Positions 25,601 through 34,592 of a DNA stretch of 64,000 nt are shown here, piece after piece. Under the pieces are notes generated by a model, which searched no databases, was not told where the DNA came from, and saw only the letters and a list, made by a program, of their open reading frames with translations. A program made the translations under genes and the position numbers. This stretch comes from Pseudoalteromonas sp. 3D05 (GTDB taxonomy: Bacteria; Pseudomonadota; Gammaproteobacteria; Enterobacterales; Alteromonadaceae), in contig NZ_PDUS01000020.1 of the NCBI RefSeq assembly GCF_002723455.1, positions 29,939 through 93,938 of the forward strand. The letters run 5' to 3'. Each line of letters opens with the position of its first letter. Position 1 is the stretch's first letter.

Positions 25601-28586
25601 AGTCTAGGGTACTTTTTTGCGTCAGTAAGGTGCTTAAAATAGCGCATGCATCGTGATCGTGTATGCCTTTTTCATAGCCTTCTTGATAACGCGGTTCAGC
25701 AAACTTTTGTACTACATTTAACAAGCTGCCATCCGCTTGCGCATCGTGTAGCTGGCTAAATGTAAGCGAGTGCTCGCTATTTTCACACGCTAGAAATAAT
25801 TGCGCTGCAAGGTATTCACCGCGGTAAACTGTGTCATTTTCAGATACCAGAGCTTGTTGCCATAAATGTTTACTTTGCTCAAGTGTGGCAAGGCTTTGCT
25901 CATCTTCAATGGCTTCAAAATAATCAGTGCCTGTTAGGTGCAGCATTAATTGTTCATCGCGCGGCAACAGCGTTAAATCAAGCAGTTGTTTGTTTACACT
26001 AAATGCATGCTTACCAATGCTGACCGTGTTACCGCCATCGGTATAAATATCTTGTTTATCACGCAGTGAACGAATGCCCTGATCTTTGCTCGCTTTAAGC
26101 TTAGATTGAATATCATCAGCGCGTATTTCATCGCCTAATTCTTTAAGCTCGTCAGTTAATGCGCGTAACTTGCTGATCATCGGATCAGCGGCAAAGTAAG
26201 TATTGAGTTTATCAAGATCAGTAAAGCTTTGAGCGCGGCGATTTACACCTTGTAAAATACGCTCAGCGGCATTGGCTAAATTAAGTGCGCGACGTTGGCG
26301 GGCATCAATCAGGCTTTGTTTGTGTGCTTCAAAGCTTTCGTAGACGTCATCACGTTTGGCAATAATTTCGCTGAGGTATTCATCAAACTCACTAAATTGA
26401 GACTCAAGCTCCTCCAGCTGGATAAGCAGGCGTGAAAGCTGGTCATCACAGGCTTCAGGGGTTTTTGCATTATTCAGCGCATTGGTAATGCTTTGCGAAA
26501 ACAGTTTAAAACGCGCTGCAAATTCCGCTTTTGCCTCAACACTGCCTAAGCTTTTTTGGCGTATTTCAATACTGGCTTTTGCACGATTAACCAGTGCATA
26601 AACGGCGCTGATATCTTCTAATATTTGCGTACGAACGCGACTGTCATCAATGTCCAAATCAAGCATAGTGTGGTTAAGTAAATCAAGTTCTACACTTTGC
26701 TCATCCAGGGCTGCAATATAGGTTTTTAGCTCGCTGACACTTTCGCTTTTTGTGCTCAGTGCTTCAAGTTCGCCTAACTTATCATGGTAAGGTTGCAAGG
26801 CACTGTCTTGCTGTAAAAATGCCGCTGTAGCTTGGCTTACTTCGCTAAGCTTTTCATCAACGTGTTGTTGTAGCTCGTTAAGGGCATTGAGATCAATGTA
26901 CTTAATATCTTCAAGGCTGATTATTTGCCCTTTTAATATTTTGAGTGCGTCAATTGCTTGCACAAATTCAGGCGCGGTTTTAAAGCTATCTGGGCGTACT
27001 TCACGGGTGACCTCCGTGTACTGCTTATTAATATCAACCAGCGATTGTTTAGCTTTATTTTGAATTTCAGTGACTTTTTCAAACTCGTCAAGCACTTGTT
27101 CGGCGGTTTCAAATATACTGTGCAGGCTTGTTGCAATCTCTGCAAATTCGCTCTCGTTAAGCCAATGGTAGCGGTCAAAAATATTACGGCTTAACGCTAT
27201 CATATCTTCATAGTGATTGAGGCTTGGGCTTTGCTCGCTAATAGCTTTACACACACTGTATAAATCAGAAATACCGCGCACTAAATCAGGGTTGCCTATT
27301 TTGCCAAAAAAGCTGGTAAGTACTGGAGCATTGGCAGCAAATTCACTGGAGACAAACGGGCTTTGCCAAATTTGTATTGGGTGAACGCGCTCCGCTTCGT
27401 CTTTGTCTGCTTTAAAGGTCAGTGTTAAACCATCGTTGTAAATAGCGTAGCCGTGGCAGTAGATTGGGTTTTGCAGGTTTTTATCAATAATGTTGTAGGC
27501 AAACAGCGCATAACGCCCTTCACTTGGCTCGTAAAACACGTACAAAACATCTTCACCGTTAGGTGATTTAACATGACGGTGAAACTCTAAATCATCTATT
27601 TGCTCTTCAAATGAGCGGGCTTGGCCTGATTGTAAATAATAACCACCGGGAAAAATAATCCCGTGGTCTTCTGGTAAGGTTACACATGCACTGCCAATGG
27701 CGTCTTGGCGCATAACCTGTTGTGTGCGGGTGTTATAAATAAAATAACGCCATGTTTTTTCGCGGTATGGCAGTATTTTAAGGAGTATTAAATCACCCAC
27801 CAGCGCATAATCAACATCACTGTCAGCAAGGGATTGATTTTTATCATCCACCGCTTCTTGGTAAATACCTTCGCCTGTGTCTGTGCTGTTTTCGATTTTA
27901 ATGGTGAGTGTGCCACCGGTGGTTTCAACAAACAATTGGTCGGCAATGTTTATGTGGGCAAAACGCCCTTCAATGTGATCGTTGCGATCTGTTTTGAGCC
28001 ATTCAAAATCGTAGTCATGAGCGTGTTGAATATCTCGCTCACCGCGGTTATCAATGTAATTAATGGTGTTATCTGGGTGAATTTCCCAGCGAAACACGCG
28101 TACATCCGTTAACTTGTCACCAATTTGGAATAACGCAAACAGCTTACCATTTTGCTGGTATAGGTGCTGTAGGCTGGTTTGTTTGTAATAGGTATACAGC
28201 TCTTCAAAATCACGAATAAACCGGCTGTCGGTTAAAAATCGGGTGGTATCAGGGTAAGGTTCTATTTCGTAATGATCATCTTGTTCAACCAGCTTTTGAA
28301 CACTAAATACATCACTAATAGCGGTTTCTTTTTTTAAGCCTAACTGTACGTTATAAGCAAAAATGACTTTATCACCCACAATAACAATATCGCGGGGGGT
28401 GCAGTTTTGTTCAGTACGAACGCGTACGCGCCCTTTGACTTGTAACTCTGTGCTGCCAAACTCTTCAATACGTTGCTTATTTACTGTGTCTATTTGGGTT
28501 TTTAAATCGGTGCCAAAATTAGATAAGCGGCGCTTAATTAAATCGTAAGAGCCCTGCTCTAGCGCTTGTTGAGTTACGTCCGTCAT
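22644..28586 (-). CDS. Giant AAA+ ATPase, DUF3686-type 'DNA repair ATPase'
   Basis: A 1980-residue protein that resembles proteins annotated as DNA repair ATPase (DUF3686 plus AAA), though I know of no experimental role. The N-terminal third has beta-rich modules. Long coiled coils span about 480-850. The AAA+ module lies near 1270-1500, with Walker A LISPPGYGKTTLVEY (Lys1299), Walker B VMLYLDDIQ (Asp1361-Asp1362) and sensor-type FAVVMAGNPYTESGE. A C-terminal region (about 1655-1950) has degenerate ~36-residue repeats rich in Leu, Gln and Asn. There is no signal peptide or membrane segment, so it is cytosolic. It lies between flotillin and lipoyl genes, suggesting recruitment to a flotillin membrane platform. 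Confidence 0.85.
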   Translation of the reverse strand: MTDVTQQALEQGSYDLIKRRLSNFGTDLKTQIDTVNKQRIEEFGSTELQVKGRVRVRTEQNCTPRDIVIVGDKVIFAYNVQLGLKKETAISDVFSVQKLVEQDDHYEIEPYPDTTRFLTDSRFIRDFEELYTYYKQTSLQHLYQQNGKLFALFQIGDKLTDVRVFRWEIHPDNTINYIDNRGERDIQHAHDYDFEWLKTDRNDHIEGRFAHINIADQLFVETTGGTLTIKIENSTDTGEGIYQEAVDDKNQSLADSDVDYALVGDLILLKILPYREKTWRYFIYNTRTQQVMRQDAIGSACVTLPEDHGIIFPGGYYLQSGQARSFEEQIDDLEFHRHVKSPNGEDVLYVFYEPSEGRYALFAYNIIDKNLQNPIYCHGYAIYNDGLTLTFKADKDEAERVHPIQIWQSPFVSSEFAANAPVLTSFFGKIGNPDLVRGISDLYSVCKAISEQSPSLNHYEDMIALSRNIFDRYHWLNESEFAEIATSLHSIFETAEQVLDEFEKVTEIQNKAKQSLVDINKQYTEVTREVRPDSFKTAPEFVQAIDALKILKGQIISLEDIKYIDLNALNELQQHVDEKLSEVSQATAAFLQQDSALQPYHDKLGELEALSTKSESVSELKTYIAALDEQSVELDLLNHTMLDLDIDDSRVRTQILEDISAVYALVNRAKASIEIRQKSLGSVEAKAEFAARFKLFSQSITNALNNAKTPEACDDQLSRLLIQLEELESQFSEFDEYLSEIIAKRDDVYESFEAHKQSLIDARQRRALNLANAAERILQGVNRRAQSFTDLDKLNTYFAADPMISKLRALTDELKELGDEIRADDIQSKLKASKDQGIRSLRDKQDIYTDGGNTVSIGKHAFSVNKQLLDLTLLPRDEQLMLHLTGTDYFEAIEDEQSLATLEQSKHLWQQALVSENDTVYRGEYLAAQLFLACENSEHSLTFSQLHDAQADGSLLNVVQKFAEPRYQEGYEKGIHDHDACAILSTLLTQKSTLDLLIYPASCRIIAQLFSAQLSTEQLSNFYHQANNAILMDKHFAATQFITNLTEQISTQVSHFLPQVALLCQRFTDFSCDLTAGYLIQQLAQQKSPDKLSFVVSQQAKKLAEQFTNEAKVKGFSSELESARKNVNSTDERALLYLSWLNAYCLHYPQISAVEQAEAANYLHLSASTGLAYQVLDVTPATQVENLMGQHKRVREQALNLDYAEFYARTRDYITEQVPAFEQYHSLRTDILAEQKERLQLDEFKARPLSSFVRNQLINKVYFPIIGDNLAKQIGSAGKNKRSDLMGMLLLISPPGYGKTTLVEYVANRLGLTFVKVNCPSIGHDQVSLDPAQAINATAEKEIAKINQSFEMGNNVMLYLDDIQHTNPEFLQKFISLCDGSRRIDGVWNGKSKTYDLRGKKFAVVMAGNPYTESGESFKIPDMLANRADIYNLGDTLAGCEQEFAMSFIENALTSNSVLAPLANRNMEDLYKLVRICEGEDISLNELEHGYSQAEANEIKAVLTRLMTIRNTVLKVNAQYIASAAQDNNYRTEPPFKLQGSYRNMNKMAEKVVAAMNDEELENLIRDHYRGEAQTLSKGSEENLLKLGELRGTLSDEQQQRFSQIKDDFVRLNKLDGAGSPVMMAVEQMSYLHESLQNIAGKLSKTNLSHDYSELLQTLGLNVQGTDSNHAIQALAQAVESGFGQTPYKDVLKQLADNTAENNTQAQLNALVKATTENNTNHTLNTLASQLGESIGSINNKSEITALTKSIAANNTNQTLAMLGQQLAEYLAPLDNKEQLQTLIETIASNNTASHIDALSEQLRDSIKNNNMQHGVQQLIAALNSQTEQLNTKAELAELTQAIINTNPNSAILALQQALLAGSEVQINALSEQLLSALTTLDHSEKLADILTALKSTNSNEQTQHLISQLLSELKVANNRDVLELIAQQSVDNTQQNALQHSEHKQALETLISAIKNQPRQVVTQVSEKDQQDGSMPTLL
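22740..23640 (-). repeat. C-terminal ~36-residue protein repeats of the giant ATPase
   Basis: Degenerate units follow the pattern N-K-x-x-L-x-x-L-x-x-x-I-x-x-N-N-T, then a hydrophobic stretch with QL, then LD. Examples are NKSEITALTKSIAANNT, NKEQLQTLIETIASNNT and HSEKLADILTALKSTNS. The period is roughly 36 residues, suggesting an extended helical solenoid or multimerisation stalk. Confidence 0.6.
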
Positions 28587-28616
28587 GAAAACCTTTCCTG
28601 ATATTTAATAAAAGCA

Positions 28617-28641
28617 AGCCGCAACATTTGCTGTTGCGGCT
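28617..28641. terminator. Hairpin between flotillin and ATPase genes
   Basis: A 10-bp perfect stem (AGCCGCAACA / TGTTGCGGCT) with a 5-nt loop lies between the flotillin stop and the ATPase start. On the minus strand it is followed by TGCTTTTATT, a weak T-tract. It may attenuate transcription or stabilise the upstream mRNA, so that the giant ATPase is made in smaller amounts than flotillin. Confidence 0.5.
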
Positions 28642-28657
28642 CTTAGCATTGGCAAAA

Positions 28658-30760
28658 CTAGTCTTTGGGATCTAGTTTAATTTTATCATCTAAGCCGCTA
28701 CCTAAATTGCCGCCTAACATGCTCAGTAATTGGCTTTTTTCAGCTGCCGTTGTATTACTTAACTGCTTAAGTAATTTACTCATGTTAAAGTTTTTTAGTG
28801 TTTCAGCTGAGCCATTTGCCCCTGCTAATACACCTTTTAGGTCTTCTATTAAATTACGGTCGCCGTTTAAGTGGTCTTTAAATACCGTTTGCACTGTTTG
28901 GCTTTCATCAACTAAACCATCAATTGATTTACCTAAACTAATTGCACTCATAAACTGGTTAAAGAACTGGCCGTCTCCGCCCATGATATTAATATCAGCG
29001 TCACCCAGTGCTTTTGCCATAATATGAGACTGATGCTCTGCAATGTCTTTACTTGCTGAAATTTTAGCAAGCACTAACTCTTTTTGTTGGTTTAGTTGCA
29101 GGGTAAAGCTTTCGTAATCACGGGCATCTTGATCCATTGCATTGAGTGCTTGCAGCTTCTCTTCAAGGCCTTTAGCCTCTGCGAGCATCTTACGCTCAAG
29201 GTTAATTGCTTCAACTTCGCCTTGTTTCTCGTTTGCATCAGCCATCGCGGTTTGTACTTGGGCTTGAGTTAAGCCTATTTCGCGGTCACCTTGTGCTTGC
29301 GCTTCAAGTTTTTGTTGCAGTACGCGCGCATCTGTTTCGCCTTGTATTGCATTTGCTTCTGCCTTCGCTTTAATTACGTCCGCTTCTGCAAGGCCTTTAG
29401 CGGCTGTTTCAACTTGCTGTGCTTGCGCTAAAATCTTCTTAGACTCAGCCTGTTGGTTGGCAATTCTCAGCTCAGCATTTGCCATTGTTTCAAGCTCACG
29501 GGCTTTGTATTCTGCCGCTTGCTCTTGTGCTTTTGCCGCTTCAATGTCTTTTACCAACGCTTCTTCAGCCTCGGCTTTGGCACGAATAATTACCGCTTCT
29601 TTTTCACGCTCTGCGCCAGCCAGTACTTGTACATCTTTAATACGTTCTTCTTCTTCGGCCACTGATTTTTCGACAATTACACGGTCGCGCACCACATCAG
29701 CAATTTCTTTACGCTCTACCTCAAGGGCTTTTTCTTTATTGATGCGTAAAATTTCGGTTTCTCTTTCACGCTCGATCACTTCAATTTCACGCGAGCGCGA
29801 TACCTTTTCTTCTTCAATACCGAGCACGCGCAAACGGTTCTGCTCTGCTATATCAAGCTCACGTTGTTTGTTTTGTTCGGCAATACCAATTGCTTCATCA
29901 GCTTGTAAGCGTGCTTGCTCAGATTTAAGACGCTCCTCTTGGCGGACTTTTTCAGCTTCTGCAAATTCACGGGCTTTTACAGTCTCAATTTCGCGCACTT
30001 GGCGTGACATAGCATCTTGCTTTTGGCGTTCAATCTCGAGTGTTTTCTCGGTTGCCTCTTGGTTTTGAATCTCAATTTTAGCGCGCTCATCACACTTTAA
30101 TTGGTTGGTCGATACATTTTGCAAAGCCGTCATTTCTGTAATGCGACGAATACCTTCTGCATCTAAAATATTTTGTGAATCTAATTTATCTATTGAGGTT
30201 TGTTCAAGATAATCAATCGCGACATCTTCAAGGGTATAACCTGATAAATCTTGGCCTATCACTTCTTTAATGTTGTCACGAAACTCGTTACGATGAGTAA
30301 ATAGCTCAACGAAGTCCATCCGTTTACCAACAGTTTTAAGCGCTTCTGAGAATTTTGCTTCAAAGAGTTCTTGTAGCGTGTCGTGCTCTGATGCACGTGC
30401 GCACCCTACATGTTTTGCAACACGCAAAATATCTTCTTTGTTTTCATTAACACGTATATAAAAAGTAATCGCTATATCGGCACGGATATTGTCTTTACAA
30501 ATTAAGCCACCTTTGTCTTTTCGCTCAAGAACCATGCGCTTAGTCGAAATATCCATTACTTCCATTTTATGGATCACCGGATAAACAATACCGCCCGTTG
30601 TAGTGACATCAGGCTCGTTTTTCATTTTGTTGATGATTAAAGCTTGGCCTTGCTCAACCTTGCGGTAAAACTTACCAACGATAAGCAAGATAGCAAAAAT
30701 GATCGCTATTGCTATACCTACAAACGTGAGTATAGGGATGAGGTTATCTAAAAATTCCAT
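28658..30760 (-). CDS. Flotillin family protein (YqiK-like)
   Basis: A 700-residue membrane scaffold protein. An N-terminal membrane helix (about 9-32) is followed by an SPFH/band-7 domain (about 40-210: KVEQGQALIINKMKNEPDV, MEVMDISTKRMVLERKD, IRADIAITFYIRVNE). A very long charged coiled coil rich in EA/KA repeats (about 240-560) and a C-terminal assembly region ending LGGNLGSGLDDKIKLDPKD follow. E. coli YqiK is the closest known type; it forms oligomeric membrane microdomains. The gene follows the YqiJ/NfeD-like gene by 59 bp, the usual flotillin-NfeD pairing, and precedes the giant ATPase. Confidence 0.93.
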   Translation of the reverse strand: MEFLDNLIPILTFVGIAIAIIFAILLIVGKFYRKVEQGQALIINKMKNEPDVTTTGGIVYPVIHKMEVMDISTKRMVLERKDKGGLICKDNIRADIAITFYIRVNENKEDILRVAKHVGCARASEHDTLQELFEAKFSEALKTVGKRMDFVELFTHRNEFRDNIKEVIGQDLSGYTLEDVAIDYLEQTSIDKLDSQNILDAEGIRRITEMTALQNVSTNQLKCDERAKIEIQNQEATEKTLEIERQKQDAMSRQVREIETVKAREFAEAEKVRQEERLKSEQARLQADEAIGIAEQNKQRELDIAEQNRLRVLGIEEEKVSRSREIEVIERERETEILRINKEKALEVERKEIADVVRDRVIVEKSVAEEEERIKDVQVLAGAEREKEAVIIRAKAEAEEALVKDIEAAKAQEQAAEYKARELETMANAELRIANQQAESKKILAQAQQVETAAKGLAEADVIKAKAEANAIQGETDARVLQQKLEAQAQGDREIGLTQAQVQTAMADANEKQGEVEAINLERKMLAEAKGLEEKLQALNAMDQDARDYESFTLQLNQQKELVLAKISASKDIAEHQSHIMAKALGDADINIMGGDGQFFNQFMSAISLGKSIDGLVDESQTVQTVFKDHLNGDRNLIEDLKGVLAGANGSAETLKNFNMSKLLKQLSNTTAAEKSQLLSMLGGNLGSGLDDKIKLDPKD

Positions 30761-30819
30761 GTTATGTCCTAACTTGATTGTCGATTTTTATATGCTACAG
30801 GTACAATTACGTAAGCCAT

Positions 30820-31440
30820 TTACCATGGTTTACGGGTTATGGTGTAACAGTGTTGTTCTTTGAGGTGTTCAAGTAACACGGCTGTGTCACCTGATGAAAA
30901 CGGTTCATTGTCGTTACTTCGCACTTGAATGAGTTGCTCAGTACCTTGAAACTGCACGCGAGCCTGACCAAAAGTGCTGGTCACTTTCCCTGTAACGATA
31001 ATGCATTCTAACCCAAGTAAGTCAGTGCTTTTTGAGGTCTCTGCGCTGGTAAAAAAGCGCTGTAAAGGTTTAGTTGCAATAGCAGCAAGAGGAAGCGCTA
31101 CAAGTAAGCTCGCTAACAGCATTAGCATGCCAAACAGATAAAATAAAATGCCATCACCTAATAGGTGAGCAAATAATTTATGTGTATAAATACTGATTAA
31201 CCAGCTGGTCATCACAATGAGGCTAAGTGAAACTGTAATTGGCACCCCACCAAATCCCAGGTTAAACCATGATGACACGCTTGAAGTTTGTGCCGCATCG
31301 GCATCAATATCGAGATCTGATTCAAACATATCTATATCAGCAAAACCTACAAGGGTTATCAGCCAAAACAGAATGACAACTAACAGTAGTGTCGTAAAAA
31401 CAGCTGTGGGGAAAGAAAATGCTAAATTCAAAAAATCCAT
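30820..31440 (-). CDS. YqiJ/NfeD-like membrane protein with OB-fold
   Basis: A 206-residue protein with an N-terminal membrane segment (about 10-32), two more helices (about 70-130) and a C-terminal soluble domain of OB type (about 140-206: DLLGLECIIVTGKVTSTFGQARVQ and GDTAVLLEH). This is the layout of YqiJ and short NfeD proteins, which are partners of flotillins. It is the first gene of the minus-strand cluster and is divergent from the SGNH lipoprotein gene. The 288-bp upstream region should hold its promoter, but I could not single out a convincing -35/-10 pair. Confidence 0.85.
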   Translation of the reverse strand: MDFLNLAFSFPTAVFTTLLLVVILFWLITLVGFADIDMFESDLDIDADAAQTSSVSSWFNLGFGGVPITVSLSLIVMTSWLISIYTHKLFAHLLGDGILFYLFGMLMLLASLLVALPLAAIATKPLQRFFTSAETSKSTDLLGLECIIVTGKVTSTFGQARVQFQGTEQLIQVRSNDNEPFSSGDTAVLLEHLKEQHCYTITRKPW

Positions 31441-31728
31441 AGTAACTGCTACCCAGCTTTATATTTATTATCCTTATAGAAACTTTTTACCATTTTAAGG
31501 CACGATTGTTAAGAAATTTATAACAAAAACAATTTATTTTGCTGTTGTTCGCTTTAGCAGTTATGCCTAAGTTGAATTTCAACAATTAACTTTTTATTAA
31601 GCGAAATACACTAAATTTAATTTATACTCTTACTCTAGCGGGTTGTTTTTTATCTTGTCGATTGTTTTACAAATTAAGCAAATGAACATTTAACGGGTTT
31701 TGTTTTTAGAATTAATAAATTCGAGGGA

Positions 31729-32538
31729 ATGATGAACAAACATTTAATTATTTATGTATTAACGCTTGCGCTAAGTGCATGCGGTGGAAGTGGCTCAACA
31801 AAAACACCAGAAGACTCAAGCAAAGTGGCGAGCTCGCCTGACCAACCGGCCAAATCAGCGGATAATTTAGCAATTCCCAACAACCAAGAGTCAGATACAT
31901 ATAACATTTTAATATTAGGTAACAGCCATGTCGCAGGCATTGAGGTTTTACTAACTAATATATTTACTCATGCCAAAGCCGATAAAACTATTAATATTGA
32001 AACTCGTGGGGGCATGTTTCTCGACACTATTATCAACAACGAAAGCATTGTTGAAGCATTACAAAATAACCAATGGTCACATGTTATTTTACAAGGGCAA
32101 AAATACTCTCAAAGTCATTCAGTTTTATACCCTATAGATGCGACTGTTACTTGGATTCAACGTGCTAAAGCGATAGGAGCCACGCCAATTCTTTTTCCAG
32201 AACATCCGCTGAAAAATAGGCCTGAAGATGCCGTTTACGTACACGGTATACACACAAATATTGCACAGAAACAATACAGTTGTGTTGCACCTATTGGATT
32301 AACATGGAATAAAGCGTTAATGCTGTCCCCCGGGTTAGACCTTCATAGCTCAGATGGAAACCATGCGAAACAGTTAGGTAAACTCCTCACTTCGCTTGTT
32401 TTATATGAAACAATAACAGGCGAAACTGCCGACTTATTAACGTTTGTCGATACGCTACCAGGTGATGCCTCTGTTCAAGCCTTATTTGGCCAAGTCAGTT
32501 CGCAAACGATAATTGAAAATCCACCTTGTGACTTTTGA
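31729..32538 (+). CDS. SGNH-hydrolase-like lipoprotein
   Basis: A protein of about 269 residues with a lipoprotein signal peptide (ALSACGGSGS, lipid-attached Cys near residue 18). A low-complexity linker (about 20-55) leads to an SGNH-like domain. Block I is ILILGNSHVAG, a GNSH form in which the usual Asp of GDS is Asn. ILQGQKYSQSH and the C-terminal block V SSDGNHAKQLG carry the Asp and His. It may be an esterase or acyl hydrolase at the outer membrane. Two in-frame ATGs (31729, 31732) follow GAGGGA; either could serve. The upstream ~290 bp separate it from the divergent YqiJ-like gene. Confidence 0.75.
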   Translation: MMNKHLIIYVLTLALSACGGSGSTKTPEDSSKVASSPDQPAKSADNLAIPNNQESDTYNILILGNSHVAGIEVLLTNIFTHAKADKTINIETRGGMFLDTIINNESIVEALQNNQWSHVILQGQKYSQSHSVLYPIDATVTWIQRAKAIGATPILFPEHPLKNRPEDAVYVHGIHTNIAQKQYSCVAPIGLTWNKALMLSPGLDLHSSDGNHAKQLGKLLTSLVLYETITGETADLLTFVDTLPGDASVQALFGQVSSQTIIENPPCDF

Positions 32539-32543
32539 AATAA

Positions 32544-32584
32544 GATAGTACCCATGCTTTTATCACAACGCCATGGATACTATC
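32544..32584. terminator. Hairpin between convergent genes
   Basis: A 13-bp stem with one mismatch (GATAGTACCCATG / CATGGATACTATC) and a 15-nt loop lies 5 bp after the SGNH stop and before the M20 dipeptidase stop on the opposite strand. There is no T-tract, so the termination role is tentative. Confidence 0.5.
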
Positions 32585-32635
32585 ATGCGTCAAACCGTTA
32601 ATTTTAAACGCCTTTATGCAAGCAAAATTAACGTG

Positions 32636-34126
32636 TTACATATTACCCAGTTTGATCATCATTGCAGTATACATTTTAAGGTTTAACTTAAGCTGCTCAA
32701 CGGTAATAAACTCATGCTCTGAATGCCCTGTGTATTTTTTGCCAGGCATGGATGGACCAAACGATACCGCATTTTCAAATAACTTAGCGTTCGTGCCGCC
32801 ACCAATTGATACAAAACCTGCGTCCTCATCACCGGTGAAATGCTTAAATATATCAAGCAATGCTTGAGCATGCGGCGCGCTATCAACCAACATTGGTGTA
32901 CCTATCACAATATCAATGTTCTTTAATTGCACTTGATTACTCGCTTGCCAGTTTGCCAGAGCTGTATCTATTTGCTGTTGCAATTTCGCTCCATCTTTAC
33001 CAACAGGACGGCGCATATTTACAGATAACGTAATATCATTACCATCGCGTTTTAATAGTGTTGGTGATACCGTCATCGGGCCCATAAAGTCATGGCTATA
33101 CGCAATTTCGCCAAAGTTATTACCATATAAATCAAGGCCAATAAGCTGGTTGATAAACTCTATGGCTTGACCGTCGCTGTTGTTCTCAAGCTCGATACCT
33201 TTAAATACCTCTGCTAAGTGAGCAATGGCATTAAATCCCGCCTCTGGCTCAGATGAATGCGCTGACGTGCCTTTTACTGATACTTTGATGCCTTGATTAA
33301 CCTCAGTAACCGCCACTTTAACATCCTTAAGTGTGGCAATATTAGTATTAAGCGTTTCAATATCCGCATCGCTTGCGTTATGTAGCACAGCGCTGGCATC
33401 CTCTGGAATTTGGCTAACAAATGCGCCACCTTCTAGCTCACTTACATATACGCCTGTTTGTGGTGATGTGCCTGTAAAGGTTGGCGCAACTAGACTCCAG
33501 CCTTTTTCTGCTACAACAACGGGGTACGATGCATCAATGGTGACTGCATATTTTGGCTGCTCATACGTTTTCATAAACTCTTCAAGCGGGCCCCAATCAG
33601 ATTCTTCGGCTAAATAGACCATTAACTCTATGCGGTTCTCAAGCGTTATACCTTGATCTTTAATAGCTTTCATCGCATAAAGTGCAGTCGCTATAGCGCC
33701 TTTATCGTCTTCAGTTCCGCGAGCGATTAATTTACCTGGCTCTGAGGTGCTGTCTATTTTAAACGGACTTTGTTGCCATTTACTGGCATCCGCTGGTTGC
33801 ACATCGCCGTGAGTTACAATCGTCACTTTTTGCGACTGTTCACCCATACCAATCAACACTGTGTGCCCTAAATCTTGATAGTCAAAACCAAGTGCTGCTG
33901 CTTTCATTTTTAATAACGCTTTAAAACCAATGAAATCAGGATTTGTAAGTGTTGAAATCCCTTCTTTATTAACCGTTGGATAAGAAACTAAATTAGCCAA
34001 CGTGTGAATTTGCGTGTTCTGGTAAGTGTCTACCGCGTATTTTGCAGCATCTTGACTAATTTGGTCGATATTCGCATGACTACTTGCGGCCACGATTGCG
34101 AGGCCCGCTAAAACTAACTTTTTCAA
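32636..34126 (-). CDS. Secreted M20 family dipeptidase
   Basis: A 496-residue zinc metallopeptidase of the PepV/Sapep-type M20 family, which hydrolyses dipeptides. There is a short signal peptide (LAGLAIVAASSHA). Catalytic features are VTHGDVQPAD (metal His and Asp, near 106-108), RGTEDDKGAIATALYAMK (bridging Asp), VYLAEESDWG (general base Glu-Glu) and the distal SIGGGTNAKLF and GHSEHEFITVEQL (metal His). The internal dimerisation or lid domain has GTSAHSSEPEAGFNAI. The length is normal for the family. It is monocistronic and complements the secreted S9 peptidases in peptide scavenging. Confidence 0.93.
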   Translation of the reverse strand: MKKLVLAGLAIVAASSHANIDQISQDAAKYAVDTYQNTQIHTLANLVSYPTVNKEGISTLTNPDFIGFKALLKMKAAALGFDYQDLGHTVLIGMGEQSQKVTIVTHGDVQPADASKWQQSPFKIDSTSEPGKLIARGTEDDKGAIATALYAMKAIKDQGITLENRIELMVYLAEESDWGPLEEFMKTYEQPKYAVTIDASYPVVVAEKGWSLVAPTFTGTSPQTGVYVSELEGGAFVSQIPEDASAVLHNASDADIETLNTNIATLKDVKVAVTEVNQGIKVSVKGTSAHSSEPEAGFNAIAHLAEVFKGIELENNSDGQAIEFINQLIGLDLYGNNFGEIAYSHDFMGPMTVSPTLLKRDGNDITLSVNMRRPVGKDGAKLQQQIDTALANWQASNQVQLKNIDIVIGTPMLVDSAPHAQALLDIFKHFTGDEDAGFVSIGGGTNAKLFENAVSFGPSMPGKKYTGHSEHEFITVEQLKLNLKMYTAMMIKLGNM

Positions 34127-34310
34127 AGCAAATTCCTATTAAACGAAAGGGAAAAAAGACACTCTAATTGTAACGCTGTAAAGACACGTTACGCCAGCTT
34201 TGTACAAAGTATCTTGTTGTAATTAAATGTTGGATATTTAAATAGCTAAACATAGCTTATACGCTGTATACTACGCGACCAATTTTAAGCATATGTGTAT
34301 AGGGCATGGC

Positions 34311-34469
34311 ATGAACCGTAGAAAGAAAATCGTCACTAAATTTCAAAAGAAAGATAAGCGCGCAAACGCTAAATTACATAAAAGTAACAAGCCTGCCTAT
34401 GTGTCAAAAGCTGATCGTGAAAAGTTAGCGCTTGAAGATACTGTAATAGCACCAAACGAATCAACGTAA
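34311..34469 (+). CDS. DUF2986 small basic protein
   Basis: A 52-residue, strongly basic protein beginning MNRRKKIVTKFQKKDKRANA and continuing with SNKPAYVSKADREKL. This fits the DUF2986 pattern known from Vibrio, Shewanella and Pseudoalteromonas. There are no cysteines, signal peptide or membrane segment. The function is unknown; the charge suggests nucleic-acid or ribosome association, by inference only. It starts at ATG 34311 after an AT-rich upstream region and is not in an obvious operon. Confidence 0.82.
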   Translation: MNRRKKIVTKFQKKDKRANAKLHKSNKPAYVSKADREKLALEDTVIAPNEST

Positions 34470-34545
34470 GCGCTAATCAAATCAAGCTGTAAACAAAAAG
34501 TTAAAATAAAGTTGCCATAGCGCAAATCCTGTGCAATATTGAGTA

Positions 34546-34563
34546 TTCAGCAATTATGCTGAA
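34546..34563 (+). other. Small hairpin upstream of the 27-codon ORF
   Basis: A perfect 7-bp stem (TTCAGCA / TGCTGAA) with an ATTA loop lies 30 bp before the ATG at 34593. It may shape the 5' leader of the small ORF transcript. Confidence 0.4.
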
Positions 34564-34592
34564 ACACGTCAATAATCACTAAGGAGGCGTTT

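Noticed and set aside
29457..30068. Long serine/alanine-rich plus-strand frame inside the flotillin gene
   Set aside because: Antisense shadow of the EA/KA-rich coiled coil; low complexity mirrors the true gene.
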